Shown here: positions 1 to 10,288 of the stretch, in pieces | Position numbering within the stretch: position 1 is the stretch's first letter | How the letters are laid out: each line of letters starts with the position of its first letter | Source: Stenopsyche tienmushanensis | Taxonomy: Eukaryota > Arthropoda > Insecta > Trichoptera > Stenopsychidae | Reading direction: 5' to 3' | Length of the DNA stretch: 64,000 nt | Assembly: GCA_008973525.1 (NCBI GenBank) | Contig: WACJ01000055.1 | Span: forward strand, 930,001 to 994,000 | Program-made: the position numbers and the translations under genes | The notes under the pieces: model-generated | Database searches by the model: none | The model's input: the letters and a program-made list of their open reading frames with translations, nothing else | Told to the model about the DNA's origin: nothing

Positions 1-29
1 TCAAGTATCTCAATATCAGACTTAATATA

Positions 30-958
30 CAGGGTGTTTTGCACATGGACCGATTTTTTTGCCTAGGGACGTACCATATTCCGTGGCTCGCATGGTCTCC
101 AGACCTGACACCGCTGGATTTCTATGCCTGGGGACATGCCCTATTCCGTGGCTCGTATAGTCTTTAGACCTGACACCACTGGAAGCGCAGTTTTTTTTTT
201 AAATCTATTGCATTAAATAATGATTTTTTTAGATCAAAAATATATTATTTTGGTTAAAAAACAGTTATTTTATGCTATTACGACCACAGATTAAAAAGTT
301 ATGACAATTTAACCCCTAAAGGAGTACTATCCCAGAGACTGGGACCCCCCCTCCACATATTCGAAAGAGCACTCTTGTACATTGAGCTCGGAGACAGACA
401 AAGACAGAGAGAGAGAACGTAGCGCAGTTCGGGAGACAGAGACGGAGAGCTTCCCCTCATACATCGCACGATTACGATTACATACGCAAAGAAATTAACG
501 AATATTTTGTGCTATCGATAGTGTTTATTTATTTAATTGCTTCTCGTTCGTCGCTGCTTGTTGAATGAATCTTTGTCCGATTATCATTTCCTTCTAAAGC
601 AGGAGAAAATAAATCGATTTCTTGTGTATTGTTTATGCAAAAAATGACGTGGTCTTGTATGCTATCAACAGTGCTTGTTTACAATTGACTCTGCCTCGAA
701 TTGATGATTGTCTAACGCTGATAGGAGCTGACATAAAGTAATCGGCGCAAAGCGATTATGGCATCAACGACTTCATCGATTTTAAATTTGCTCACTCCTC
801 AAAAGGTTAAAGGAGAATTTTTGGGTACTTTTTCAAAATATTGAAAAAAAAAATCTATTTCGAAAACCCTAAATTTTGGACATAGGGCCTATATGTGAAA
901 CATAGAAAAGACCGCCCTAAACAAAACAAAAAATTCGGTTCATGTGCAAAACATCCTG
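30..958 (+). mobile_element. Tc1/mariner-superfamily element, TA-flanked, non-autonomous
   Basis: Terminal inverted repeats of about 30 bases are visible. The left end reads CAGGGTGTTTTGCACATGG and the reverse complement of the right end reads CAGGATGTTTTGCACATGA; they differ at about 3 of 30 positions. TA dinucleotides sit directly outside both ends (28-29 and 959-960), the target duplication expected of this superfamily. The interior carries a scrap of transposase near the left end, a purine-rich CAGA/GAGA stretch around 390-440, and no intact reading frame. Related copies lie at 5867-6362, 46939-47535 and 63040-63312, with a single end at about 7131. It is a dead element and could only move with enzyme supplied in trans. 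Confidence 0.85.
61..190 (+). pseudogene. Transposase remnant with a tandemly duplicated catalytic-region motif
   Basis: The first unit translates to W-S-P-D-L-T-P-L-D-F-Y-A-W-G, matching the 'PRSPDLTPLDFFLWG' signature of an insect mariner-like transposase group, near the last catalytic acidic residue. The same DNA is repeated directly: 61-125 and 126-190 are tandem copies of about 65 bases with roughly ten differences. Since 65 is not a multiple of three, the duplication itself breaks the frame. No N-terminal transposase sequence is seen in this copy. The copy at 46939-47535 keeps the same motif once, on the other strand. Confidence 0.75.
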
Positions 959-994
959 TATATATTTGTTGGATTGTTATATTTGGAAAATTGG

Positions 995-1050
995 TTTGAA
1001 CGTCACGAAAAAATGAAACGCCAAGTGGCAGTTGGTCGGAAGGGGAAGGA
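995..1050 (+). repeat. Short dispersed repeat (copy 1 of 2)
   Basis: The core, TTTGAACGTCACGAAAAAAT followed by a CAAGTGGCAGTTGGTC-type segment, recurs on the opposite strand at 35983-36036. The match covers about 50 bases with small differences. No terminal repeats or coding potential are visible, so the class is unknown. Confidence 0.55.
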
Positions 1051-2160
1051 TAATAGTTTTTAATTTCTTCGTATCTTTCGTATACATTATAGACACGCTA
1101 CGCGCATGCGCCGCGCCTCTTCTAGCATGTTTGTATATATACGTAGCATAAAGCAACCCATAGACAAGTAGCTTGCCTATGTTATTATATATTACACAAA
1201 CACAGCTATTTTTTTTTTTGTAAAATTAACTTTCCTTATAAACTAATAAGTTTCATTTCTATTGCGCGAGAGTTTCGCGCATTCTTTTAAAAATCAAAAA
1301 CTATTCACTATTTTCTTACATATGTATCATCATTCAAAAATTGCAAATATCTCAAATATTCATATAATATTATAGATATTTTCATAAAAAAATTAAATAT
1401 GTATCTTTTTGCACTTTTTAAAATTTCGATCCATTTGACCAACTAATCATGCGGAAAACATAGCATAGTTTTTATATTATTTTAAATAAAAATTTAAAAA
1501 ATCAGGCTATAGGCCGCATAAACAGCCTTTGATACAATCATTTTGACCTAACCTATGGATATTTTCAATATTAAGCGCATAAGAAGATGATTATTTCATG
1601 AAAGATGGCTTAAATATGACCTCTTTTCATAAATTAATATTGTAAAGGATCTCCTTCTGCTGTGGTCTGTGTTCGCCTGCATTATGACTATGATGATATC
1701 TATAGCAAAAATTAAATTAATCTCGCAGTCCAAACTTCTATATAATGATGGCTTATTTAAAAAAAGTGATATTAATTGTATCCACCCTCTTTCATAGCGT
1801 ATTTTCTTATTAATCGGTAAACTACATTGATAAAGGATATTAATTATGTTGAAATATTTTTGTTAACGCGGCCGATTAAATCGGCCAGTGGCACTCTTCG
1901 CGCACGCACATTCACCGCCCGGCTGTTAAGGGCTAATTCATTTAAAACGATCGTTCCAGAACTATTTTCCGTGTAATATAATCAGTTGACATAAATTTTC
2001 ATTGCCCCCGTTGCGCCATAATAAAACATCCTAGCTGTGTCATTTGACCTCAACGCATAACAATGCTGTGCCTAAGTGAATAAAAAAGCATACTTTTGAG
2101 GAAATTAATTTAAATGTAGATCCCATTTAGATAATACTAAAAAGCTGGCAGCCTTTACAG
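1051..2160. other. No gene seen
   Basis: AT-rich non-coding sequence. Near 1262-1285 there is a small inverted repeat (TGCGCGA...TCGCGCA), and around 1865-1930 a short GC-richer patch. No frame, element boundary or splice-bounded exon could be supported. Confidence 0.5.
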
Positions 2161-2167
2161 GTCCATG

Positions 2168-2253
2168 TGTTGTGGTGCGGTCGCCGGCTGCTTTCTAACC
2201 CTATGATTATGGTTCAAGTCCCAGGTATAAAAGGAATACACCGCGCCACAACA
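2168..2253 (+). repeat. tRNA-like hairpin element, probable tRNA-derived SINE or tRNA pseudogene
   Basis: A 14-base arm TGTTGTGGTGCGGT (2168-2181) pairs with ACCGCGCCACAACA (2240-2253), with a single G-T pair. Inside lies GGTTCAAGTCCC (2211-2222), a good match to the tRNA internal promoter B box, and an A-box-like GGTGCGGTCGCCGG segment. The pairing is longer than a normal 7-bp acceptor stem, and I could not fold a convincing anticodon arm, so a working tRNA is unlikely. I infer a tRNA-derived SINE head or a decayed tRNA gene. Confidence 0.45.
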
Positions 2254-3257
2254 GGATCAAATTGATTTTCGTAAAAAACACGATAATGATTATTAAGGAC
2301 GATATACAAGATCCCCCAAAAAAAATCAGTTAAGGATTTTTTTGTGGTCTAAACCTTTGCTAGATCGGATATACTTAGCGCAACGCCCTGTAATTTAAAT
2401 TTTCATAGCAATTTCATTGGGTACGCGATTTGCAATAATAAATTATATTATCCGCAAATCTTAGTTGGTTCAAGTATTTTCCATTAATCTTCAATTCTGT
2501 TAATCTCGATCTTACGATCTTAATATTTCCTGAATACTACATAAAGGAGTTATAAAGATATTCCACTTTATACCTTCACTTCTCTTTCTCGGTTTTAATG
2601 CCTTCATATTGCTATGATATTAAACGAGCTTTATCTTATCTCCGCTAACATATGATATATAAATGTAATACAATAAATTTGCCGGGCTATAGAAGTAACG
2701 TTTTAGTATTTATTATATTGCTATTAAATGGCTTGTTTCGTAATTACTTTATTTTAATAGGACACAATCACAACATCGGAGAGTTTATTTTCTTTTTATT
2801 ACGCTAGCGTACTTTTGGTACAAAGATCGGTAAACCATTGCTTAATGTTGATACAGTTTTGTTATCTCTCATTATTTTATTTTATTTGGAGTCTTATACC
2901 GAAGCTAGCACAAATGTAAAGTAAATAAATAACGCTTATATTGATTAAAATGGAAAAATTTAATGATCACATAATTTGTATTGAAAGGCACTTCTTTCCT
3001 TTTAAAAATAGCGCGAATCAATCATTCATATGTGGACTGTATTAATCATCACATTTAGAAATCCAGGAGATCAGAGGAAGAGAATTTATTTAAAATAGTG
3101 TAAATTATTGTTGAGTGTTCCCACAGATACACAAAAGACGATATATAAGCGATTTATGATTCAATTAGCTTTATTAGTATAATATAATAGCATCATATGT
3201 AACAATAGGATTGAAAATCAGCTAAGATGTATATTTGATAATTAATCATTTTTTTAT
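2254..3257. other. No gene seen
   Basis: AT-rich sequence with many stop codons in all frames. No terminal repeats or coding blocks recognised. Confidence 0.5.
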
Positions 3258-4110
3258 CAGGGCGGTCCATAAGTTCGTGCGCATTAAAAGCATGCATGGG
3301 ATTCGCTATAACTCACTCACTACTAAACCGATAAGATTTCGAACCTTTCGAAAGTCGTAAACATGGGACGCATATTAGTACCTATAGCAAAATTAATATC
3401 GATAATCAATACAAACGTGCCGTGTTATATATTTTTATTCTCATGTGGCGAATCTGCCAGATCTGCAGCGATAAAATTAATAGTATGCGTGGTGAACATA
3501 CTTTCAGGGTAAGGACCAGGGAATTCAATCCCGGGATATAAAGTTAATATATGTTTATCAAATTATTATATTAACCTTTCCCTACCGGTGATGTATTTGC
3601 TACACCTCGACTCTAATAATGGGAATATCGACATGAAATATAATAGATACGCGATTCAGAATTTTTGTATTCCTCCGTAATATAATTACGAATCACATCA
3701 AAGCATTATAGTACATAAGTATTCATCTGCAGCGACGGAAATAAATAATTTGTCGGGAAATCGGGAATTTTGCGAGTTTTAGTCCGTGTCTCAGCAGAAA
3801 GGAATTTTATCAGTCACATTGATGGTATTAAACGTTCTTAAAAATGTTGTGAAGTTAGAGCCACAATCATCAAAGGATGGATTCATCTCATGGAACTGTC
3901 TTTCGTCAGATTGGGAAAGTATTCAATCTATACAAATTTTCAAGTTATTTTGTATAAAAACCAGTGTTTTTATACAGCAATAGAATTAAAAAGTTACCTG
4001 TATAATGACGAGAAATTGTAGATAATGTAGAAAAATATATTATTGCTCAAAATGTTGTGTTGTGTGTGCTCAATTGTGTTTTAATGCGCACGAACTTTTG
4101 GAGTGACCTG
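3258..4110. mobile_element. DNA transposon relic with ~32-bp terminal inverted repeats
   Basis: The left end (3258-3289) and the reverse complement of the right end (4079-4110) agree at about 28 of 32 positions and share the inner block AGTTCGTGCGCATTAAAA. The ends begin CAGG and resemble Tc1/mariner-type termini. The target duplication is not clean: left flank TAT, right flank ATT. No transposase was found inside. Much of the middle is a copy of family A (3545-3832), either inserted later or carried as cargo. Confidence 0.7.
3545..3832 (+). repeat. Family A dispersed repeat, copy 1
   Basis: Contains the family core TTAACCTTTCCCTACCGG, then TACACCTCGACTCTAATAAT, and later a GTCGGGAAATCGGGAATTTT segment. 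The same order is found at 11611-12048, 43086-43351, 56445-56930 and 59110-59338. A short open frame starting near 3786 falls inside the repeat and lacks any recognisable domain; I do not count it as a gene. The superfamily is unknown. Just upstream, at 3527-3537, is ATCCCGGGAT, a motif also next to copy 4. Confidence 0.8.
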
Positions 4111-5338
4111 ATTGAACATTTTTTGATGGAATGGAAATATTTTAACCAATAGTACACATATTGCTTTCAAGCGAACACGATATTGAAACAATATTCCAAA
4201 AATAATTTGTGCAAATATCGTCAATCTTGCATTCTAGAGTTATCAGGATGATAATTAGGAAGACTTTATAAATACATATTTGTTTCATGGACTAAAATAG
4301 GCCTCTGTAATATTTATTGATCCATTTACAGATTAAATGCATAGATTTAAGACTTAACTGCCTTATTAATAAAACCAATGATTTATAACACTTTTTTAAT
4401 CGTCTTATATACAGTCACTTGACGGATTAACGTCGCCCACCCCATCACCCAAGCACTTAATTATAATTATTTTTCGTTACACAATTTTTCTTAACCGACA
4501 CAATGTTGATGTAACGTGGGCGTAAAAAGCTATAGATACTGTCGTCAGAATTGATTAGCGTCATGCATTTATTCCATCATAAAAATTACATTTGATTAAC
4601 GACCCGATGAGGCAATGAAGGCAGCTCGTTGACAGCCGAATTACTTCTTTTCGCAGAGGGCGTCCATTACCACCCGAAAAAAACAACCTTAATAAGTTCC
4701 CGAAGAGCGTTTGGAAATTTGTTCCGGCAAACAAACGGAAGTTAATAAATAATAAATCATTATTGCGGCAATAAACAAGGGTAAATGTTTCAGAGGACGA
4801 GAGACAGTGTGGCTTAATTTGAAGGCATTTCTCGGAACGCTTGCCAGTAATTCGGAAAATCTGGAAATTGCTATTGGAAATAACGGATGCTTAATTAATT
4901 TTGCAGATATTACAAAGGCGTATTTATATTCTGCGAAATCAAATATTTTTATGTTTGCGAATATAAACATTCCCGTCGATATTGGAGATTTATTAAGCGA
5001 GCATTATATGAGTGTCGATATCACTTTTTAATTGTATAAATACGAGCATCATTAGATGATAATTTCCTATTTATTTTCAATCGGAACACTCGATTGGTAA
5101 TCAATGGGCTTTGGTCAAATCAATGACGCCCACTTTAGAGCAATGGACCACAAATGCTTAACATCTTATATTTTATCAAAATCTAATCATTTCTGATACT
5201 AAAGCAGCTTTAACTATATTTAAGTTAGTGGCTCATTGTTGAGCATCTAATCGAATTTAGACCTTATGTGTAACTTATTAATACATATATGACATTTATA
5301 TATTTGAAAAAAAAAAAACACTATTAGGTTGTAATATA
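4111..5338. other. No gene; one GC-richer block
   Basis: Mostly AT-rich. The stretch 4560-5000 is less AT-rich and is open on both strands (for example 4689-4970 minus and 4807-5031 plus). Neither translation has a recognisable domain, and frames open on both strands are typical of constrained or composition-shifted non-coding DNA. It could be a regulatory block. Confidence 0.35.
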
Positions 5339-5866
5339 TTAGGTTGAGTCATAAATATTTACCGATTTTTTTTTCAAATATTTATTTAGCATTAACAAAA
5401 TAACAAAGTAACATGTCGGCAAATGGTTAATTATGACGTGTTTAGATTCCCTGATAATTCTCTTGTTGATTGACGTGGATTTTGCTCCAATAACACCTTG
5501 ACTCGCCTTTGGTTCATCTTTCAGGGTCTCATATCCCGTGCGAAATTTTAAAAAACAATTTCTTACCGTCTGTTCAATCACTGCTCCTTCACTGTATATA
5601 TCGCATACTTTTTCAGCTGTAGCCGTATCATTGTAGCCTTGTTTAAAAGTATTATATGACAAAAATGTTTACTTTTTTTTCCATTTTATGGGCAAAAAAA
5701 AGCTATAATATAAGACGTGACACGGCTAATTGTTGTCGAAAGACTGATATGACCCATAGCTATATAATAATACCCTATTCTCATATATACTGATGACTTA
5801 TCAAAGTTGAAATCGAATAGTTATAACGGCTTCTTTTTGCCGGCAACTATTTATGACTCAACCTAA
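5339..5866 (-). mobile_element. mariner element, internally deleted, 528 bp
   Basis: Perfectly placed TA dinucleotides flank the element (5337-5338 and 5867-5868). The inverted repeats begin TTAGGTTGAGTCATAAATA and match for about 26 bases with two differences. The TTAGGTTG start is typical of mariner termini. The element keeps the transposase N-terminus but has lost the catalytic domain, since about 1.3 kb is usual for a full copy. It lies directly against a copy of the 929-bp element family (5867-6362). Confidence 0.9.
5498..5662 (-). pseudogene. mariner transposase N-terminal (helix-turn-helix) fragment
   Basis: The translation contains F-K-Q-G, then A-E-K-V-C-D-I-Y-S-E-G-A-V, then T-V-R-N-C-F-L-K-F-R-T-G and L-K-D-E-P-K. 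This is the arrangement of the first DNA-binding domain of mariner transposases (the 'HTH_48' type). The first codon of the open stretch is TTG, so the true start is mutated or lies elsewhere. The catalytic DDD core is absent through deletion, so no active enzyme can be made. It lies inside the mariner at 5339-5866 in the expected orientation. Confidence 0.85.
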
Positions 5867-6362
5867 TATTTTAACCTGTTGAGGAGCGAGCAAATTTAAA
5901 ATCGATGATGTCATTGATGTCATAATCGCTTTACGCCGATTACTTTCTGTCAGCTCCTAATCAGCGTAAGACAATCTTCAATTGTAAATGAACACTTGAT
6001 AGTGAATACAAGACCACGTCATTTCTTTACATAAACAATGCACAAAAAATCGATTCATTTGCTCCTCCTTTAGAAGGAAATGATAATTGAACAAAGACTC
6101 ATTCAACACGCAGAGAAGAACGGCAAGCAGTTAAATAAACAAACACTCTCGATAACACACAATATTCGGTCGTTTCTTTGCGTAAACAAATAACACACTT
6201 GAAATCGAAATCGGCTTAACGATCTATACAATCATGCGATGCACGCGAGGAAGCTATCCATCTCAGTCTCCCGAACTGCGCTAAGTTCTCTCTTTCTCTG
6301 TCTGTCTCCGAGCTTCAATGTGCAAGAGTGCTCTTTTTGGGACATGAGAATTCGGACATACA
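5867..6362 (-). mobile_element. Truncated copy of the 929-bp TA-flanked family (copy 2)
   Basis: Read on the minus strand it follows the interior of the element at 30-958 from about 365 to 810, including the GAGACAGACAAAGACAGAGA-like tract and the CATCGATTTTAAATTTGCTC region. It begins exactly at the right TA of the mariner at 5339-5866. The rest of the family sequence is not recognisable to the left of that mariner, so the mariner insertion or a deletion at its border removed it. Confidence 0.75.
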
Positions 6363-6576
6363 TGTATGTTGATGCTCCCCAACAGCTTAAGTGTATATTG
6401 ATACAGATGTAATGCATTTATTCGGAATCTGTCTAATTATTAATATTAATGTATTCATTTTTAACACATTTTAAGCGGGCAAATAAATATAATTGTTGAA
6501 TCAACTACTTGAAGCAAGAAAAAAAATGTATCAAGCGCATTACCAAAAACGTTTAAACTTTTTTGTTTAAATTTAA

Positions 6577-6808
6577 CCCTTTGCGATCCAAAAATAAAAT
6601 TCCAGTAGGTCCCTAAATATTTAAAACATTTTTAAGAAAAAAATAATTTTGTATATCCGTTAGTTTCACACAAAAATATAATATGATTACGAAAAAAATA
6701 TCGTAAGTATAATCAGATATGTTCACGAGAGCGCGCGTTAGAAGTCGACAAAGGACCCACCGGAATAATATCGATGTCGAATCAGATTCGACATAGGACC
6801 GCAAAGGG
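6577..6808. mobile_element. piggyBac-like MITE, 232 bp
   Basis: TTAA target duplications flank it on both sides (6573-6576 and 6809-6812). The ends are inverted: CCCTTTGCGATCC on the left, and CCCTTTGCGGTCC as the reverse complement of the right. TTAA duplication with CCC-type ends is the hallmark of piggyBac. No transposase is present. Similar elements lie at 54275-54500 and 57630-58105. Confidence 0.85.
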
Positions 6809-6812
6809 TTAA

Positions 6813-7284
6813 TAAAAAATTAATTAATTTAAAAATGTTGACGTTCGTGCTTAATTTTGCTTCCGTGGGAACATTTCAATTTCATGTCGAAATATTTCTA
6901 TAAAGATTTCTAAATATTTTGTAGAGAATATATAATGTTAATAACTAATCGTCCCGCATAAAATGGGTTAAGATCGATTTATCAATAAAGAAAGTTTTCG
7001 ATTTTGTTTAAGTTAAGAAATTGATGTATTTTTTAAAATTAAAATAAAATAATGCCTAATTCTGCCATATTTAGAAACATAAAAATGTTTCTTAGGTCCG
7101 ATTAATTTTATCCATCTTGATGTACCCACACAGGGCGTTTTTACACATGATCCGACATAGGTAGCAATCGGATGTCGTTTAAAAGTTTTTGGGTCGCACC
7201 TTTGATGTGGTCGCTGGCGGTACCTGAAACGACCACGTATTCAATAAAAAGTGGCAAACACACGGTGAGGTCCTTTCGTGCGGT
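6813..7284. other. No gene; one transposon end fragment
   Basis: AT-rich. At 7131-7156 the sequence CAGGGCGTTTTTACACATGA resembles the terminal repeat of the 30-958 element; no matching partner end was found nearby. 7180-7280 is GC-richer and continues into the LINE relic. Confidence 0.4.
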
Positions 7285-7542
7285 TTAGTTATGCAAATTG
7301 ATTCGCGTAATGGGGCCTAGGTGTGTTAGGGACATCCGCGCCTCGCGCCCCTGATAAATGGTCCTCGACATGGCACCGACACATGTCCCTACAGCCTTCA
7401 TATATTTCAACCCGAAACAGTTAACAACACGTGATGATTGCCACCGGGGACCTGCTCGACCGCCAACATGCTTTATAGACATCATCAACTTGACGCCGGT
7501 CGAGATTTGACTATCGGAATCGATATAATGAATGCCTTCCAT
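7285..7542 (-). pseudogene. LINE ORF1-like fragment with decayed CCHC zinc knuckles
   Basis: The open stretch includes V-V-N-C-F-G-L-K-Y-M-K-A-V-G-T-C followed by M-S-R-T-I-Y-Q-G-R-E-A. Aligned by eye to zinc knuckles of R1-clade ORF1 proteins (CFxCLxYGHxxxxC then CYxCGxEGH), the frame is right but several cysteines and histidines are replaced. I infer a degenerate nucleic-acid-binding ORF1 relic. It lies downstream, in minus orientation, of the R1-type ORF2 relic at 8326-9642, which is the wrong order for one intact element. Confidence 0.4.
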
Positions 7543-8325
7543 TCTGCCCTCTGGCCAGGCCTAACGATCTTCTAAGAAATCATTTTTTGATTCACAACCT
7601 GTTCTGCGACGCGGACGTATTTGGACTTGCGTCATTTTAACCTTTAAGCCCGTGACATTTGAATGTGATATCATTCTATGTAACATCTGATTGTTGTCGA
7701 GCTTTAGCAAGTTCCAATAGCAATTGGCTTTGCATCGGTACCCATTTACAACAATCAGCGAGACGTGGAAAGATAAATTCTTTGAGAAACTATGCTAGAG
7801 TGTAAACGAAATACGTGAGTTCAAGATAACACCTAAACTCAACACTTTGTTAGGGTAGGTCACGTAGTCGGAAGTCAGACTGTCGAGTGAAACAAAAACT
7901 TTTTACATTTTCTGTTTAAAATGTTATCATAATCGCATTTTGCAAATTTGAAAAAGGGGTGGATAAAAATGCGAGATGGCGGAGTTGCTTCAAAAGTTGA
8001 ACGTAAATAGTCGACGCTCCGAGTCCGCAAAAATTCATAGTAGCACGAGTTCCCTTAAACTTCTTTCCTCGTGTCATCATCATTTTTGAATTTGGAAAAA
8101 TCTTTTATCTGGGATATAAATAATGTTTTCAGACTTGATGTAAATATCTCTTCATCTTATAAATACCGCGCGCACATATCTGTGTGTTTCAAACATATTT
8201 ATTTAATATTTTTGAAACACACAGATATTCACATTATTTACACCTAGATTATTCACACCTAGATTTATACAAGTATATAGTCATATAGTCAACGCGTAGT
8301 GGCATGTTATGGTAGAGGACGGATA
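7543..8325. other. No gene; a perfect hairpin
   Basis: Probably degenerate LINE or untranslated sequence. It contains the hairpin at 8176-8228, annotated separately. No other coding stretch recognised. Confidence 0.4.
8176..8228. repeat. Perfect 18-bp inverted repeat
   Basis: ATATCTGTGTGTTTCAAA (8176-8193) is the exact reverse complement of 8211-8228, with a 17-base AT-rich loop. It may be the product of a short inverted duplication or a remnant of a foldback element. No promoter or terminator role can be argued in a eukaryote. Confidence 0.8.
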
Positions 8326-9642
8326 CTAAAAATAGTATTCGTCCAAGGCGCATTTGGCTCCGAAATTATGGCAGAGGGTCTTGAACGCCGAAAAGGCACC
8401 GGGGCTGGCCACTAAGTCTCTGTGGCCAAGAGGTCCAGAAAAAGGACCTCTGATACGACACAGGAGCGCCTCTCTCTCGGTCGACATGCCCAAACACAAC
8501 CACAGAACGTAATCCGCGTCCATGAAAGGAACCCCACACACAGTCCGAACTATCTTTTAGTTTCATTTTTGCCAGGTATGCCGCAAAACGGCTGTGCCCC
8601 GTCAATAACTGGGAAGTCCAGTGATCGGGGTCAACTCATCTTAGCTTGAGGCGAGATAAGACTGAGCCAAAGAAATTCCGCATGTAGCCACCGTGAAGCT
8701 ACCCAGACCAACCGCGTTCCCAATCGGCAATTGCCGCGTTTCTAGCTCACCTTTGGTGGCAATAGAATCCGTAAGCTTCCTCAGCTGACAGAGCGGAGTC
8801 ACCAACTTTAATTATTCTACTTTTTTAAGGTGCCTCCCTGGCTTTATTTGCACTTTTAGGTCTAATGGCATGATCCCTGCAAGGACAGGGAGGCTGTCTG
8901 TAACAGTTGTTCTGTACGTTCCAGTGATTCTTAATAGTGGCTGTCGATGTGCAATTTTTAGACTTCATCTCGCCGTTTTGTCTCGTCCACGGTGTCCAAG
9001 CCTGTCTGCCCATGCTCCTGCTCTGTATGTGGCATAACTCTCGTAGATGGCTTCATAGGCAATCCTGAGACGTCTGCCCCCAAGATCCCAATCAGCGCCC
9101 GCCAATCTGGACATTTTGCCAAAAGCCTTGGCCGCTTTGCTGGTTGCAATTTTAATGTTTCCTCTAAATATGCATCCCTCAGAGACGGTTACGCCCAGGT
9201 AGACGACGTTTTTATCGAAAACTATACGGTCTTCACCCAGCCAAACGCGTGAGTAACGCATGATTTTGCCCTTGAGTATAACCGCTTTTGATTTCGACGC
9301 TGCAAAAGCAGGTTTATTAGTCTCACTCCATGTTCAAAGTATCCATAAGGCTGTATTTCTATTTTCCTCCAGTTCTAATCTTAAATCCTATGCTGTTAGT
9401 AAGCAATCATACGGGAGTTCCAGGTCAAGGGCATCATCAAGCAAGATGTTCCAGAGCATGGGTCCCATCGTCAGAGAGCGAGTGATAAGCTCACCTCCAG
9501 CTGGTGTAAAAACAATCCTATTATCAAAGTAGCTTCGTATTAATTTAATTATGTTATTAGGGATCTTGTATTTACCCAGTTTGACGATAATCATTGCCCA
9601 CCAGGCATTGTCAAAAGCTCCCGAGAAACCCAACAGAACCAT
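8326..9642 (-). pseudogene. R1-clade LINE ORF2 relic: reverse transcriptase to C-terminal domain
   Basis: Reading the minus strand from 9642, the first block has G-F-S-G-A-F-D-N-A-W-W, then I-I-K-L-I-R-S-Y-F-D-N-R, then L-T-M-G-P-M-L-W-N-I-L-L-D-D. These are RT motifs of R1-type elements, with a few residues lost before P-M-L-W-N. A second block near 9260-8965 has V-V-Y-L-G-V-T-V and I-A-Y-E-A-I-Y-E-S-Y-A-T-Y, the post-RT region. A third block (8605-8326) has T-G-H-S-R-F-A-A-Y-L and a W.CL..STEREALL-type C-terminal pattern. The blocks are in the right order but different frames, so several frameshifts exist. The endonuclease end is missing (5' truncation near 9642). Not functional. Confidence 0.85.
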
Positions 9643-10066
9643 CGTGCAGTTTGTTTAAAATGAACGATTAACTACTTTTAATTTTAAAGGCTGTGCTTTT
9701 ATTTTCATTTTTAGAGCGTTCTCACGGAAACACAAACGTCGAACTGCAATCAGATGATGTACTAAAATTTTATTAGCCTATTTGCATCAATGGCTAATAT
9801 TTTTAGCAATACTTGTTAATATATATTCAAATGAAAATAAGTAAAGCATGTTTGATTTGACTAGATGCTAAAAATTAATATATCCATTCATTATTAATAT
9901 GTCAGCACCGCATTATCGGCATCGAATTTATATTGCATTCTATATCGAAAATACATATCAGATTCGTTTCCATTGTGCGAATACATTGTCAAATAATTGA
10001 AATGTTAATTTGTATTTTGAAATGCACCACGTTGAACAATGAATGCATTGTCCAAATTAAAGATAC
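9643..10066. other. No gene seen
   Basis: AT-rich. It would be intron sequence downstream of the minus-strand exon at 10067-10288 if that exon is real. Confidence 0.4.
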
Positions 10067-10288
10067 TTTGTATTCGGTGAGAGGTTGCACTCGTCTCGAA
10101 TAACCAATCTGTGTTTCCAAGTTGGAGCTGCGTTTCCTCCACTCGATGTCAATCATCTTCCGTCTGCCGAAAGGTTCTTCTTCCCGGGCAATCTCCTCAA
10201 GGAAGATCATTTTACTATGGAGAACGATCTGCTTCTCGAGTGTTTGTCCTGCCACTCGAAAAGGGAATCTTGGGCGACGAATCTCCAA
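10067..10288 (-). CDS. Candidate internal coding exon of an unidentified host gene
   Basis: On the minus strand, TTTTGAATCTCACAG gives an acceptor, with a branch-point-like TTCTAATAAC upstream. A GTATCT donor follows ...ACCGAATACAAA. The exon between is 222 bases, exactly 74 codons, with no stop, phase 0 at both ends. The product is charged and helical in look: it opens L-E-I-R-R-P-R-F-P-F, continues L-E-E-I-A-R-E-E-E-P-F-G-R-R, and closes S-R-R-V-Q-P-L-T-E-Y-K. I do not recognise the family. The donor is weaker than consensus. Plus-strand frames are open here too, but the minus-strand frame has the splice sites and the most protein-like composition. Neighbouring exons were not found in the window, so introns must be long, or this is a retained fragment. 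Confidence 0.5.

Noticed and set aside
3786..3983. Short frame sharing a peptide with 11583-11783
   Set aside because: Both lie in family A repeat copies; the shared peptide follows from DNA homology and has no known domain.
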